Assembly: GCF_024323335.1 (NCBI RefSeq)
Contig: NC_066581.1
Location: 180,785,330-180,849,329, forward strand
DNA length: 64,000 nt
Source of the DNA: Lathyrus oleraceus
Lineage: Eukaryota > Streptophyta > Magnoliopsida > Fabales > Fabaceae
Reading direction: 5' to 3'
Shown: piece after piece, positions 33,783 through 45,016 of the stretch
Layout of the letters: the number at the start of each line of letters is the position of its first letter
Numbering within the stretch: the stretch's first letter is position 1
Translations under genes and position numbers: made by a program
The notes under the pieces: generated by a model
Seen by the model: the letters and a program-made list of their open reading frames with translations, nothing else
Told to the model about the DNA's origin: nothing
The model's database searches: none

Positions 33783-33930
33783 CTAAGTTGAAAACCCGAA
33801 AGGGAGGCTTAGGCAAAAATGAGCGTCTCGGTGGATTGAAAACCCGAAAGGGCGATCCAAGCAAAAGTTAGAGACATAAAATAGAAAAATTATCCCGATA
33901 AATTGAGTACCCCGCCTTGGGGAAATTTAT
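33783..33930 (+). promoter_or_regulatory. Three conserved stem-loops after Ogre A pol stop
   Basis: SL1 33783-33812: CTAAGTT pairs with GGCTTAG, upper stem CCC/GGG, loop GAAA. SL2 33832-33859: TGGATT pairs with GATCCA, upper stem CCC/GGG, loop GAAA. SL3 33898-33930: ATAAATT pairs with AATTTAT, upper stem CCCC/GGGG, loop GCCTT. Each has five unpaired bases 5' (GAAAA, GAAAA, GAGTA) opposite one base 3'. Each is followed by a (G)CAAAA run. The same set is found in Ogre C and D with pairing preserved. Function unknown. Confidence 0.75.
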
Positions 33931-34858
33931 GCAAAAATTTGGGATTATGGCAAGTAACTGCATCCTATTGATCTTCAGTCTTGAAGACATTCTTGAGCAC
34001 ATGTTTGGTTCTGATTCATCTACAACCAAAGCCAAGAGCACAACGGATATTGAAGGTGGTAGAAGGATTAGTGATCATTGTATTCAATGTAGCCCTTTTC
34101 CATGTAAATTACCATTGTTTAACCTTTGTAAAGATCTATGGAGTCTTGCCATTTACAGACTACCATTCTATTAAATAAAGTTGAGCTTTTATCCAATTGT
34201 TTCTACTCGTAATATTTATTCAGAAAAATAGAATTAAAATTTTATGATGATCATTTTGAAATTGAAATTTTAAAATCAAAATCATGTTTTCTTAAATAAT
34301 AAAAGCAGTTACTTTTAAAGAGAAATCAATTTCATTTAAGGAATATCAACAGCGGTCTGAAAACACGTGAGCCCTAAAATGCGAAGTATTGCTGGTTTTC
34401 CCCAAGCAGTTGGCGTGATCTCTTTTTCATCCCCAACAGTGTTTCGGCACCTCCACCCGAATTTTGTTGGTTTCCCAATTTGCCTCCCGTGAGTTGTAGG
34501 AACGTTTTCTCAGCGTTTTGCATAGATCCATCACAAGATTCTTGTATCCCCTCAAGTCACCAGCGATATTCATTCAACATTGATCCTAAAACAATATGTC
34601 TGATCCTTTGTAAGGTTGTCTCCCATTTGATATGGCGTTTCCCTAAAATTCTCCGCAGAGTTGATGGTGTAGGTTCTCGATAGATCTTTTCCTTTGTCTC
34701 GACCAAGATTTGATCCTTTGAGGTGGATGGTTCGTGTTCATCCCCTACCTCTCTTTCTCCAGTTGATTCTTTCCTGTCGAGATTGGCCGAGTGTTGTATT
34801 GATGATTCAGATCGGTGACGTTTGTATCCTTTGTGATCGTTTCGTTAGCATAATCATC

Positions 34859-34886
34859 ATATATACATATACATATACATATACAT
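34859..34886 (+). repeat. TATACA microsatellite in Ogre A 3' UTR
   Basis: About four and a half units of ATACAT. The same site in Ogre C (49872-49915) has about seven units and in Ogre D (62700-62723) about three. Confidence 0.85.
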
Positions 34887-35159
34887 TCATAGATTTCATT
34901 ATTATATTTTTTCACTTTGTGATTCATTATTCCTCTGATCCTCTGCTATGGTGGTATCCTTTCCCCCATGCATATTCGGTGTGTCTGTCCTCTTTCAATT
35001 GTAGAGTGTCAGCCCCTTAAGCAGGAAGAATTTAACCTTTCTCATTCCCCCTGAGTTATATCCTCATCGGGTTGAGTCTTTGATTGACCTTTTCTTTTTA
35101 GATCTTACCTAGATAGATGCTTTTGGTCCCCTGAGAGTCTATTACCCAGTAACGAGTAA

Positions 35160-36100
35160 TATTCTTCTTCTCAATTTGTGAGTACTTTACTTTTGCGTGC
35201 AATACCCGATAAAATTAACCTATTTCCCATTTCTCCCCAGCGGATTCGTTTTCACGTTTCCCTAGGAAGTTTATCCTTGATATGTTCATCCTAACCGATG
35301 ACGGATATTTTCTTCCCCTGCTTTGAGTCTATCTTTGATATGTTCATCCTAACCGATGACGGATATTTTCTTCCCCTGCTTTGAGTCTATCTTTGATATG
35401 TTCATCCTAACCGATGACTGATACTCTTGCTTTGGTATTCTACCTAGTAAAAAGGTAGTTGTAATCCCTATTTCCTTCCCCGAGAGGGCCAATCCTTGAT
35501 ATGTTCATCCTAACCGATGATGGGTTTCCTCCTCTTTTTGGTCTTTTGCCCATTAACCGGTAGTTGTAAATCCTGTTGTGGAGTTTATCCTTGATATGTT
35601 CATTTTAACAAGTGACGAATATTCTCTTCTTTGGTATTCTATCCAGTAACCGATAGATATAATTCATGTTTCTCCCCTTGGAGTTTATCCTTTATATGTT
35701 TACCCTAACCAGTAACGGATAATCTTCCTAATTCCCAGGTGGTCTATCCTTGATATGTTCACCCTAACCGATGGCAAATATTTTCTTCCCCTGCTTTGAG
35801 TATATCCTTGATATGTTCATCTTAACCGATGACAGATATTCTTCCTTTGAGTTTATCCTTGATATGTTCACTTTAATCAGTGATGAATATTTTCTCTCTT
35901 TGGTCTTCTGCCCAGTAACCGGTAGTTGTAAATCCTATTTTGGCTTTTCCCCAACTGGTTATTCTTACCCAGTAACTGGTAATGAATATACCTCTGGGAT
36001 GCCCTCAACGAGTCATCCTTGATATGTTTATCCTAACCGGTAACGGATATCCTCTCTATCAGATTATGTTATCCTCATACCCAGTAATCGGTAGTGGATA
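35160..36100 (+). repeat. Minisatellite field in Ogre A 3' UTR
   Basis: About ten copies of a block around TTGATATGTTCATCCTAACC alternate with copies of CCAGTAACCGGTAGTTGTAA. Three perfectly regular 58-bp units start at 35277, 35335 and 35393. Elsewhere unit lengths vary from about 50 to 100 bp. The same two blocks appear in reverse in Ogre C and D. Confidence 0.9.
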
Positions 36101-36613
36101 ATATATTTCGGTTACTCCTGTGTTGAGGTTCCTGCCTTCCCCAATTTAGTTTGATTGCGTATTTCCTCATTGAAATCATTGTCCCTTGTTTGGATAGAGC
36201 ATTTCAGTTTTTCCCTGATCTACCCGTTTCCCCTGCAGATCTTTTCTTTTATCTCGGACTGAGTCTTTCCACTGATTTATTTTCATGGAATCTCCCGTGT
36301 CCTCCTAGAAGGTTTAAGTCGTAGCCTGGCCTACGCATAACTTTTTATCCCCTAGAGTCTCTGTCTCCCTAGTGAGTTTTCCTTAGGGAATGCATTATGC
36401 TCTTGCGGACTTTCAGTCTCTCCAGATTCTTTCCCTTTGTGGCAACATTTTCCTCACAGAGATTATCTTTAACATTTCATTTCATATGCATCATGAGGTC
36501 TCTTAGGGAACAAAATTTGTTTCTATTGTTGTTATTTAAGCCCGTTCTACTGAGTCGATACGAAGATTTTAACCTTCATCTCCTTATCCAGAACGTCCTT
36601 CAATAGGGGCAAC

Positions 36614-39600
36614 TGTAAGACCCTAATTTTGACCTTAAGATCCATTATGATATCTCATCATATACATTAGCATTGAGATCACAACCTGGCATCCTCCTCA
36701 CCCTTCATTCATTGGGTTTGTATTGGGAGAGATCACCAAGCACTTTTGATTGTATCATACTTCATTTTTCTTTATTTTACTAACCAAAATACCAAAAAAT
36801 AAGTCAATGTATAGTCTATTTATTTTGTAGGTAGTGCACATGTCCATTTATGCTCTATCAAACTCATATCTAGGGTTTGAGACCCTCAATGCAATGAGCT
36901 CAATCAAGAATAGGTCCATAATGGCTCTAGACATCATATATGAATCCCTATGATCTTCACATGTTATTTTGATCAAGAGATCATCAAGAGATTGAAGTTT
37001 GTTTGCCTTGGAAACCCTAATTCATCTGGGTATCTTGTGTGACTTCTTCAACAAGTTTCTTCAACATTTGATCAAATATTTCAATGGATACTTCACATTA
37101 CATCATCTTATGCATATATGATCATGCATGAGTCCCAAAAGTCAAGAGAATGTCAGCCTAGCAAGGTGGTTCATGGTGGTTGACCAGAGAAAGTCCACTG
37201 GTCAAAACTGAGGTTCCCTAGACCCTATCTCCTAATTTTTTTGTCATATGAAAATGATTACAAGATAAAAGTTACTCTAAGTGACATTACAAACAACTTT
37301 CATGTTGAGGTATAGAACTAATTTTTCTTTGAAATTCATTTCTTATGGTGAAAGATTATAGGTCATTTTGTCTAAACCCTAGTTTGGAGGTCAACTTCCC
37401 AAGACCATAACTGGCTCAATGTTTATGATATAAAATCCATTCAAATTCCATGATCAATTTAAAGATGCCTAATTCAACTTTTATGTTTGTAGGAAGTGCA
37501 AATTCAACTTGCAAATGCATGTGCCAAGAGGAAACATTATAGGTCATTTTGGGCCATTACCATTGAACAAGTGATTTTCCTCAACTTCTAAAATGCATAA
37601 CTCCCTCATGCCAAATCCAAATCAGGTCAAATTTATGAACAAATTTAAGAGGTTTTAAATAGATACAACTTTGATGAAGGAACTTTTCTCATTTTAATTC
37701 CATAGAAAAAGTTATTCAAGGTGGAAGAAGTGAACATTTGACTTGGGACTTAGAAAATTTTCAAATATGTTTGATTTCCCAAACTTCCACCTCAAAAGTC
37801 ATCATGATCCAAGCTTCAACTGAAAACATGTTCAACATGAAAGTTGTTCCCCTTGATCGCACCTATCCAAAACATCCAATATCATCTCATTTGGATTAAA
37901 TTTGAGGGACTTGCGCATGGCTTCATTATGGGAAGTCTTTTGGCAAGATTGGACTTCACATGATCATTTCCTTTTGCATGCTTCCACATGTTGATTTCAG
38001 CATACTTTGCACACGAATTGGGAGTGGATTGCATCATCCTCAAGGCCCAAATCATTGCCCATGCACCCATGCAAGGAGGTTTCTAGTTTTATCCAATTTT
38101 CAAGTGGTGCAAATATCAAGTGCACTTCCTATTTAAACAAGCTTAAGGCTTCAGATTCGTCATCAACACCTTGCCCAAGCTTTGATAGACCAATTCAAAC
38201 CCTCACTGCCATAGAAATTTCTAAGATTTCTCTTGAAATTGAGCTTGAACTTAATCTTTTGTTTGGAAGTTCAAACTCCAAAAATTCACTTCCCTTTTCA
38301 TCTCATTTGGTTTCTGCAAGCAAGAGGAGGAGAAAGACATAAAATTTAGATAAATATCAAGTGAAATTAAATCAACTCAAAGGTGATTTTTCAAAAACCT
38401 CTTCTCTTTGATTCCCTCTCAATTCTCCACTATTCTTGTTGATTTTTGGTTGTGTGAAGTCCTACCAATGTAGGCAACAAGATTGAGTTTCTTTGAGGTC
38501 AAATCGAAGCAACTCAGTTCATGATCCTCAAAATTCAATTCCCTATATCTTTTCATATACTTGGAATTAGACAAAATTGGGGCCAGATTCGAGCTCCTGG
38601 GCGTTTTTTCTTCAAATCCATGTCTTGCTTTTCCATTTTGGTGATGGTTGAAGGTGGAACAGTCCGGTGAGGTTCACCGGAGAAGAAGACTGAAGCTTTG
38701 GCTCCTGTGATGTGTTGGAAGCATCTGAACCATAGGATCCACTTAAATTCTTTTAATCTTGAGCGTTGCTTCTGATTACCATGCGTGCATCTCATTTGAC
38801 TTAGGCATATGTGGAATGCACGCTCTGATCCATCTGATTTGCCACCTCAATTAATGAGTGAGATCAGATAGTCCACGTTTTTTTGATTTTCTGAAATTTC
38901 TTTCAATTTCTTTTATTTCATTAATTCATATTAATTTCATTATTGATCCAAAAAATATGGGGCTTTCACCAAACAAATTCTAATATTTTTCTCTTTCATT
39001 TTCTGAATTAAAATTATTTTTGGAATCAACATTGATATTTTTCATGATTTAATTTTGTGTGCATATTTTCAATTATTTAAAATTACTTCTCACTTTTCAA
39101 AAATAATGAAATTTTTTGTCCAACGTCCTTTGACCTTGTTTGACCTATGATACATCTCTTGGCCATTTATTTGGTGTTTTGAAGAGGTTTTAGGTTTTTG
39201 GTCAAACATAATTTAATTTAATGCATTGTAATTTGATTTTTAATTGTTTAATTGTGTAAAAAATTATTTTGAGCCATTTTTATTGACTTGTCAAGTTTGA
39301 CTCTGTGTTTGGGCCTTGATCAAGGTTGAATTGACTTTAGTTGGATTAAAATCATTGGATTTAGGGGATTGATGAAATGTACATTTCATCTCCCAAAATG
39401 AATGAATGATTTTAATTTGATAATATTCCTTCCATGACCAATTTGTTTTTATCTCATTTCCCCTCCCTCTTTATCTTCAATCCCATTCTATCCCATCCCA
39501 TTCATTGGCCAATGACATCTCAACATCCTAGGCTAATTGGTTCATCAATAACTGTGTTAGATGAACCAATACAAGTATGAATGAGATTAGGTCCATCCTT

Positions 39601-39628
39601 TGATCATTTTCTTTTTGTGTGTGGTATG
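36614..39628 (+). repeat. Ogre A 3' LTR, first part
   Basis: It begins TGTAAGACCCTAATTTTG, directly after the polypurine tract. It is collinear with 994-3859 of the 5' LTR, with substitutions and two segments that the 5' LTR lacks (near 37420-37490 and 38165-38255). It is interrupted at GTATG 39624-39628 by a solo LTR. Confidence 0.92.
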
Positions 39629-40759
39629 TGTAAGACCCCAATTTTGTCCCTAAGATCCCCCATGGCATCATATCATTTCATTGCATAGCCTCAAGGATCT
39701 TTGAGCATCTTGCCTTCCTTCCCTGTGGGTGGGATCTCTTTGAGAGTGGTTATGGATCACCAAGCATTGCTTGCATTGTATATCATTACTTTTCTTGTTT
39801 AATCATTAACCAAAAGCACCAAAAATATGTCATTAACCTTTGTTTTGCAGTCTAAGCAGCCACAAGTCAAGGCAATTCAAGGTTTTCCTTGGTACAAGAG
39901 AAGATGGCATTTTCTTGGTATGAGGACCACATATCATTATCTTGAGCTTATATGAGCTAGAGGTTCATTTTGGAGCAAATTCCCCAAGTGGTTGAGGCCC
40001 AAGTTCATCAGGCAATTTCAGGTCATCTAAGGACCAATGCAAGTCAACTAAAAGTCAACTGAAGGCTTTGAATGTGAGAATTGAATTTCTTAATCCCATT
40101 CATGTTCAAACAAGGCTTATTCATCATGTCAAACATCAATGTTGAATATTTTGAAGCCAGTTCAAAAGTTTCCCAAAATGGAAAGTGACCTATAATTTCA
40201 AGTTTCCAAAAATGGCAAGTTTTTGGTTCACATTCAACTTAACTTTCTAACATCAAAGAAGCTTCAAATGAATTTTTGTCCAACATAAAAGTTGAAGATT
40301 GTTCTCTCCCATTTCCAAAAAGTCCAAGATCATGAGCATCTGATGAATGGTTGAGGATATATGGCCAAATGATTGCAATGTGCACATGGAACTTCAACAA
40401 GCCATAACTTTTGATCCAAAGCTCCAAATTAAGTGCCTCTTTTTGCATATTTCTTCTCTTGACCTATAATTTCCAAATCCATCATTACATTGCATGAAAT
40501 TTATTCATAAGATCATTTTCCCATGCATGTTCATTTTGGAGGGAAAATGCATATTTCAAATTTGGTGCATTACATGAGCTAAATTCCAATCCAATTATGT
40601 TCATGAATTGATTTTAAGTGAATTTACACATTCATATGGCACTGTTCACGTGTGCCTTGCCATGCATATGTGGTTTTACTAATTTTTCCATGCACCTCAT
40701 TTTATCTTAATCTCAATTAAGCAATGCAAATGTGGATTAGCAATGTGATTAGGACAGAG

Positions 40760-40766
40760 TATAAAT
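40760..40766 (+). promoter_or_regulatory. Candidate TATA box of solo LTR 1
   Basis: TATAAAT about 1.13 kb into the LTR. The equivalent in solo LTR 2 is TATAAATAGA on the reverse strand at 59334-59343, which supports it. Confidence 0.45.
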
Positions 40767-43221
40767 GCCAAATCATAACAGAATTCTGGAGTTTTTACTC
40801 ATTCTAGATCTAGATTCAAGTTCCCTCCAAAATTTTCTCTCATCTCAAACTTCAAATTTTTCCACATAGCACAAGAATTTGATGGCATAATCGTGTTCAG
40901 CAAGCATTGTTGATGAAGGATCAAGCTCTGGATTGAAGGTTTTGGTGAAGAAACAAGCACATCAAGCTCAAGAACATGAAGATGGAAGTGGCAAATTAAT
41001 CAAGATCCAGGTCGTTTTAAGCTTCGATTTCTACATCAAGCTTCATAACAAGAGTAAAGGAGAAGATCTGGACACTTGTGAGAGCTCGAATCCACGGTTT
41101 CCATTGACTGCTCTTCAAGAAGGTTTGAATTCAAAACTCTTAATTCTCCATTCTATTGCCATGATTGTGTAGAGTTTTTCATGTTGATTACGTTGATATA
41201 AATTTCATGAAAAATGGTGAAGAATTGCATGAGATATCTTGAATTAAAGTTTGAAATGTCAAAAATGTTTTCATTCGATTCTCATTATTCATGGACTTTT
41301 AGCTGAAATTAATGCTCGATCCATGCTCCTTGTTGAATAAGCTTTCCATTGATGTATAATTTGCATGATTCTGGGAAAATTTTGTTGAGCGTTCCTGTAG
41401 CACCACCGTCTTCATGAAGAAGATGGTGGAAACCACCGCTTCCTCCACCGCGCGTGAACAGTACCTAGGGTTACTGGTTCAACGCCTCATGTGTACTATT
41501 TGGACGCCTCTCACCTTCGCGTCTTGTGTTCGATCCTCACTGAGCGCGCTTCTTTTTTTTCATTTTTATTCCTCACATTGCCAAAACGACTGCGTTTAAG
41601 GCTAACGCATACCTCCATTCGATTCCCACCTTTGGCATTTCTGCATTTTATTTTGTTTCCAGCGCTTGAGTTTTGGTGTGCATGGTTCGATCCTCCGCTC
41701 CATTATTTTTCAAATTACTCAAACCATTTATCATTTCCCTCCAATTATCATGTGCATGATTCACATTTTTATTTCAATATTTTCATCCACTTAAAAAAAT
41801 CATAAGAAATAGAAAATGAATCCAAATCACTTCCAATTTTTTGCTACATGTTCATCTTGATGTCTATTTTTTTTGGTATTCATTTTCTGATTTTATCATT
41901 TCTGGATTTTTAATTGTGGACTGTTATTAGAACCTGTATGCAAATATGACATGTTGTACCAATTCTTTTGTGAAATGCTCATACATTGGCCAATTGATTT
42001 GAAATTTGGTATGCTGATTCCCAACATGTTGCATGATTTTTGAGGATTGGTTGTGCATTTTTAGCATTTTTCATCTCTGTTTTAGGTACTTGGATGTATG
42101 GTGTGACAATGTGTGTCACACAATTTGATGTTGATCTTGTTCATTTTCATTCCTAGGTCAATTGAGCTTTTCTGATTCCAATTTTTTGCATGATGCTTTT
42201 ATTTGACATGTTGTATGCACATAAAAATTTCCATGGTTATTTGATTCATTTCTGTTTTAATATGGAATTTTCATTCTTGATGACCAATTGTGTGCTTTGT
42301 AATTGCCTTTGCCATATCTTGCTCATGTGATGACTTTGCTTGATGCTTTAGACTTGGTCCTTTTTAGGACATGTTCTTACTTAATTAAATGTGCTTTATG
42401 TTGAATATTGGTTGCTGTTTTGACTTTTTACTTTGCCTTTGACCCTAGTCTTTGGACTAGGGGTTTGTACTCACAATTTGAGCTTTGCCTTTCAGGTTCA
42501 AGCAATTAGTTCTAATGGATGATGTGATCTCCTTGCTTGAGATGCAATTTACTTTGTTTAACTAATTTTGATTGTGTCGTAGGTCCTTGGGTGGCTAACT
42601 CACTTGAGTGTTTGCCTCTTATGGCTTACATTTTGTACATATTGGGAATGTCTGATTGTTGTTAATTGTTTGGTTGTCTGAATGTGAATACTGATTGTTT
42701 GGCTTTTCATACAGGTACCTTAGTAGCTTTTAGCTCTTTATTTGAGCTTTTCTTTGCTTGTGGTTGTTTTACCACTTAGGTAACCTCTCTAACTCCATGT
42801 AGTCTGGAAGCCCTGTCGTTTCTTTTGGCAGGCATTTGGCTGAAGTCCTCCTTAAGAGGCAATGTCTTTGATTGTTTACTTTTGTGCTAAATACCTCATT
42901 GTCGAGGCATGTGACTTAAGTCCTCCTAAGTGAAGAGGAAATTGGCAGATAGAAGGGATTTGCAATCAATCCCCTGCTATTCAGTTGAGTCTTTCATTAT
43001 GCTCGCACTACATGCTGATGCATTTGAATAAACACCCAAGATCATTGTATATAAAGTCAGTCATGTGGAGTAGAGTCCCCCTTTCTGGACTCCCACACCT
43101 TCTTTGATTCAAGCTCACCCCGACCAGGGTTAAGAGCTATGAGGTCTAACCCTCATTACCTTTCATCTGCTCACCCTAACGGTCAATGTCAGTGGCTAAG
43201 AGCCTCATTACCCATACATTT

Positions 43222-43305
43222 GGCTTGTTTGTCGAGGTTGATATGACCCCTTGACTAAAGCCCGGCTTGTTTGTCGAGGTTGATATGACCCCTTGACTAA
43301 AGCCC
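43222..43305 (+). repeat. Two-copy 42-bp tandem repeat
   Basis: GGCTTGTTTGTCGAGGTTGA starts at 43222 and at 43264 with identical following sequence. Confidence 0.9.
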
Positions 43306-43422
43306 AACTTTGTCTGAGCCTCTTGATTGTGTATAGAGTGTGCTAATTGATTGATGTGATTGCTTGTGTTTGCTTTTGCATATTATTTTGCATTTTGTCG
43401 TTGCATTTGTTATTTGCTTTGT

Positions 43423-43750
43423 TTGAGGAGTCAAATGTAAGACCATTGATTGGCTATCTGTTTCCTGTTCCTTTTAGGGAGCTGGATATAAGACCATTTA
43501 TTGGCACTCCATTTCCTATTTTGTTTCTTTTGTGGAGTTAAAGGTAAGACCATTTATTGGAACTCCATTTCCTATTTTGTTTTCTCTTGTGGAGTCAGAT
43601 GTAAGACCATTGATTGGCTATCTATTTCCCATATTGCTTTGTGGAGTTGGACGTAAGACCATTTATTGGCACTCTGTTTCCCATCTTGTTTCGGAGTTGG
43701 ATGTAAGACCATTTATTGGCAATCCATTTCCAGTTTTGTTGCTCCTTTGA
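43423..43750 (+). repeat. Six-copy tandem repeat in solo LTR 1
   Basis: Units of about 50-58 bp share GTAAGACCATTTATTGGCA and a following CCATTTCC word (near 43437, 43490, 43546, 43600, 43652 and 43700). Two subtypes alternate, one with ATTGATTGGCTATC. I do not see this array in solo LTR 2, so it expanded in this copy or subfamily. Confidence 0.85.
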
Positions 43751-44759
43751 GCTTGCTTATTTGTTTATGCTTTGTATTGCCTAATTCCAAAGGAACTTCC
43801 TTGGATCATTTCTATGATCTTGAGAAAGCACTCCTATTTGTGGCTTGGTCCCTTAACCCTTTCGTGCTTAACCTTGAGCCTTGTTTCCATCCTTAACCCG
43901 AACCAGAAAACTTTTGTGCAAACATTTTGAATGGTTTTCAAAACTAGAAACCTAGGCTTTAAGCCTTTGATTTTCAAAATTCTCATTTCCTAATACTCAT
44001 TGTAATTGAACTCTAATTCATACTTTGACTTCATTTTGTGAATAATTCTAATTGGTTAATTCAACCCACTCAATTGCTTTTATGGCCCTTGTCCACTTCT
44101 TAATTAAGTTTTCATGCATTAGCCATAGATCTGAATTATCTTAGTGGTTGATGTGAATCTCACCTTTGTCCTTAGTGATTGAATTGTAAGACTTCCATGC
44201 TTATTATAGGGCATAACCCCTCACTAGCATGTCGAAGCTGTTCTCACATGGTGGACTTGTGGTTGTATAGGTCGAGTGTTCTCCCTTTGATAATGAAAGA
44301 CCTTAAGGCTTTTGTTTAAAATCAACCCACTCATCTTTTTGGAAATCTTTTAACCGAACTACGGCGTTTTGATCCTTATCTTTCATGAAAGGTACGTAGG
44401 CAATGGGTTCATCCATCCAAACACAAAAATGTAAATAAACTTGTATATTCTTCTCTCATCTCTTCAATCATGTTTGCACATAAATAATTTCATAAATAAT
44501 AACCTGATACAACAAGTTGTGAAAAGGGCTCCATAGGAGTACCTAGGATGTTGTGGGTGCCTAACACCTTCCCATAACATAACCAACCCCCTTACCCAGA
44601 TCTCTGGCCTTTTATTAGTTTTCTTTGTAAAACTTCTTAGGCTTTTGTTCGCTTTCTAGCCATACCTTTGGATAAATAGAAGTGCGGTGGCGACTCTATC
44701 TTGTATGATTTACCTTGGATCTAGTTAATATTTCTAATGGTGACGAATACACCGCTACA

Positions 44760-45016
44760 GTATGTTTTAGGAGTGTGGTTGATTATTCTGTATCTCTAAC
44801 ATGCATTAACACCAAAATTTCTATTGCCCGGCCTCAGATAGTTGTGACTTCTACATAAGTCCAATTACGATTGCTTAACATAGCGCTAAATTTTGATCCA
44901 AAGGCATAGCATTTTAACCATGTAAGTCTCCCCCCTTTCATGGTATTGTGTGGAAACTTGGCCTTTTTTCCTTCCATTGGAAGATGTCTTTGTTCAAGGA
45001 TCCATTCTTGTGAGTA
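44760..45016 (+). repeat. Ogre A 3' LTR, second part, truncated
   Basis: After the GTATG duplication the LTR resumes with TTTTAGGAGTGTGG, collinear with 3860-4110 of the 5' LTR. It breaks off near 45014-45016, about 1.45 kb before its expected end, where sequence switches to an inverted LTR. Confidence 0.9.

Larger units (their letters stand above)
33765..36613 (+). other. Ogre A 3' UTR
   Basis: This 2.85-kb non-coding region runs from the pol stop to the 3' LTR. It holds the three stem-loops, a TATACA microsatellite (34859-34886), a minisatellite field (about 35160-36100), and the polypurine tract ATAGGGGCAAC (36603-36613). Ogre 3' UTRs are reported as hypervariable and as a source of satellite repeats. 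No conserved ORF is seen. Confidence 0.85.
39629..44759 (+). mobile_element. Solo LTR 1, Ogre-related family (5131 bp)
   Basis: It starts TGTAAGACCCCAATTTTG, ends ACCGCTACA, and is flanked by GTATG on both sides (39624-39628, 44760-44764). No gag or pol is present, so it is the product of LTR-LTR recombination after insertion. Its termini resemble the Ogre LTR, but most of the body is different; it is the same family as 55982-60833. A TATAAAT box lies at 40760-40766. GGTGGCGACTCT near 44686 is the U5 motif shared by all these LTRs. Short ORFs within are not meaningful. Confidence 0.93.
994..45016 (+). mobile_element. Ogre A: Tat/Ogre gypsy element with three nested insertions
   Basis: The element has a 4.6-kb 5' LTR starting TGTAAGACCCC, a primer-binding site, an extra ORF1, gag, protease, an intron, RT, two RNase H domains, integrase, a long 3' UTR and a 3' LTR. 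After removal of the Tekay, Sirevirus and solo-LTR insertions, the internal region is about 12.4 kb, which fits the known Ogre layout (over 20 kb in total). The 3' LTR is cut at 45016. Its two LTRs agree at roughly nine of ten positions by eye and have several large indels, so this is the oldest insertion readable in the window. All ORFs carry stops and frameshifts. Confidence 0.9.

Noticed and set aside
34694..35020. A 108-codon ORF in the Ogre A 3' UTR
   Set aside because: It contains the translated microsatellite and is not conserved at the matching places in Ogre C and D.
35277..36050. Possible host satellite array
   Set aside because: The repeats are confined to the Ogre 3' UTR, with the same two blocks in all three copies, and do not form a long uniform array here.
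41491..41805. A 104-codon ORF inside solo LTR 1
   Set aside because: Composition is that of AT-rich LTR sequence and no equivalent frame is seen in solo LTR 2.
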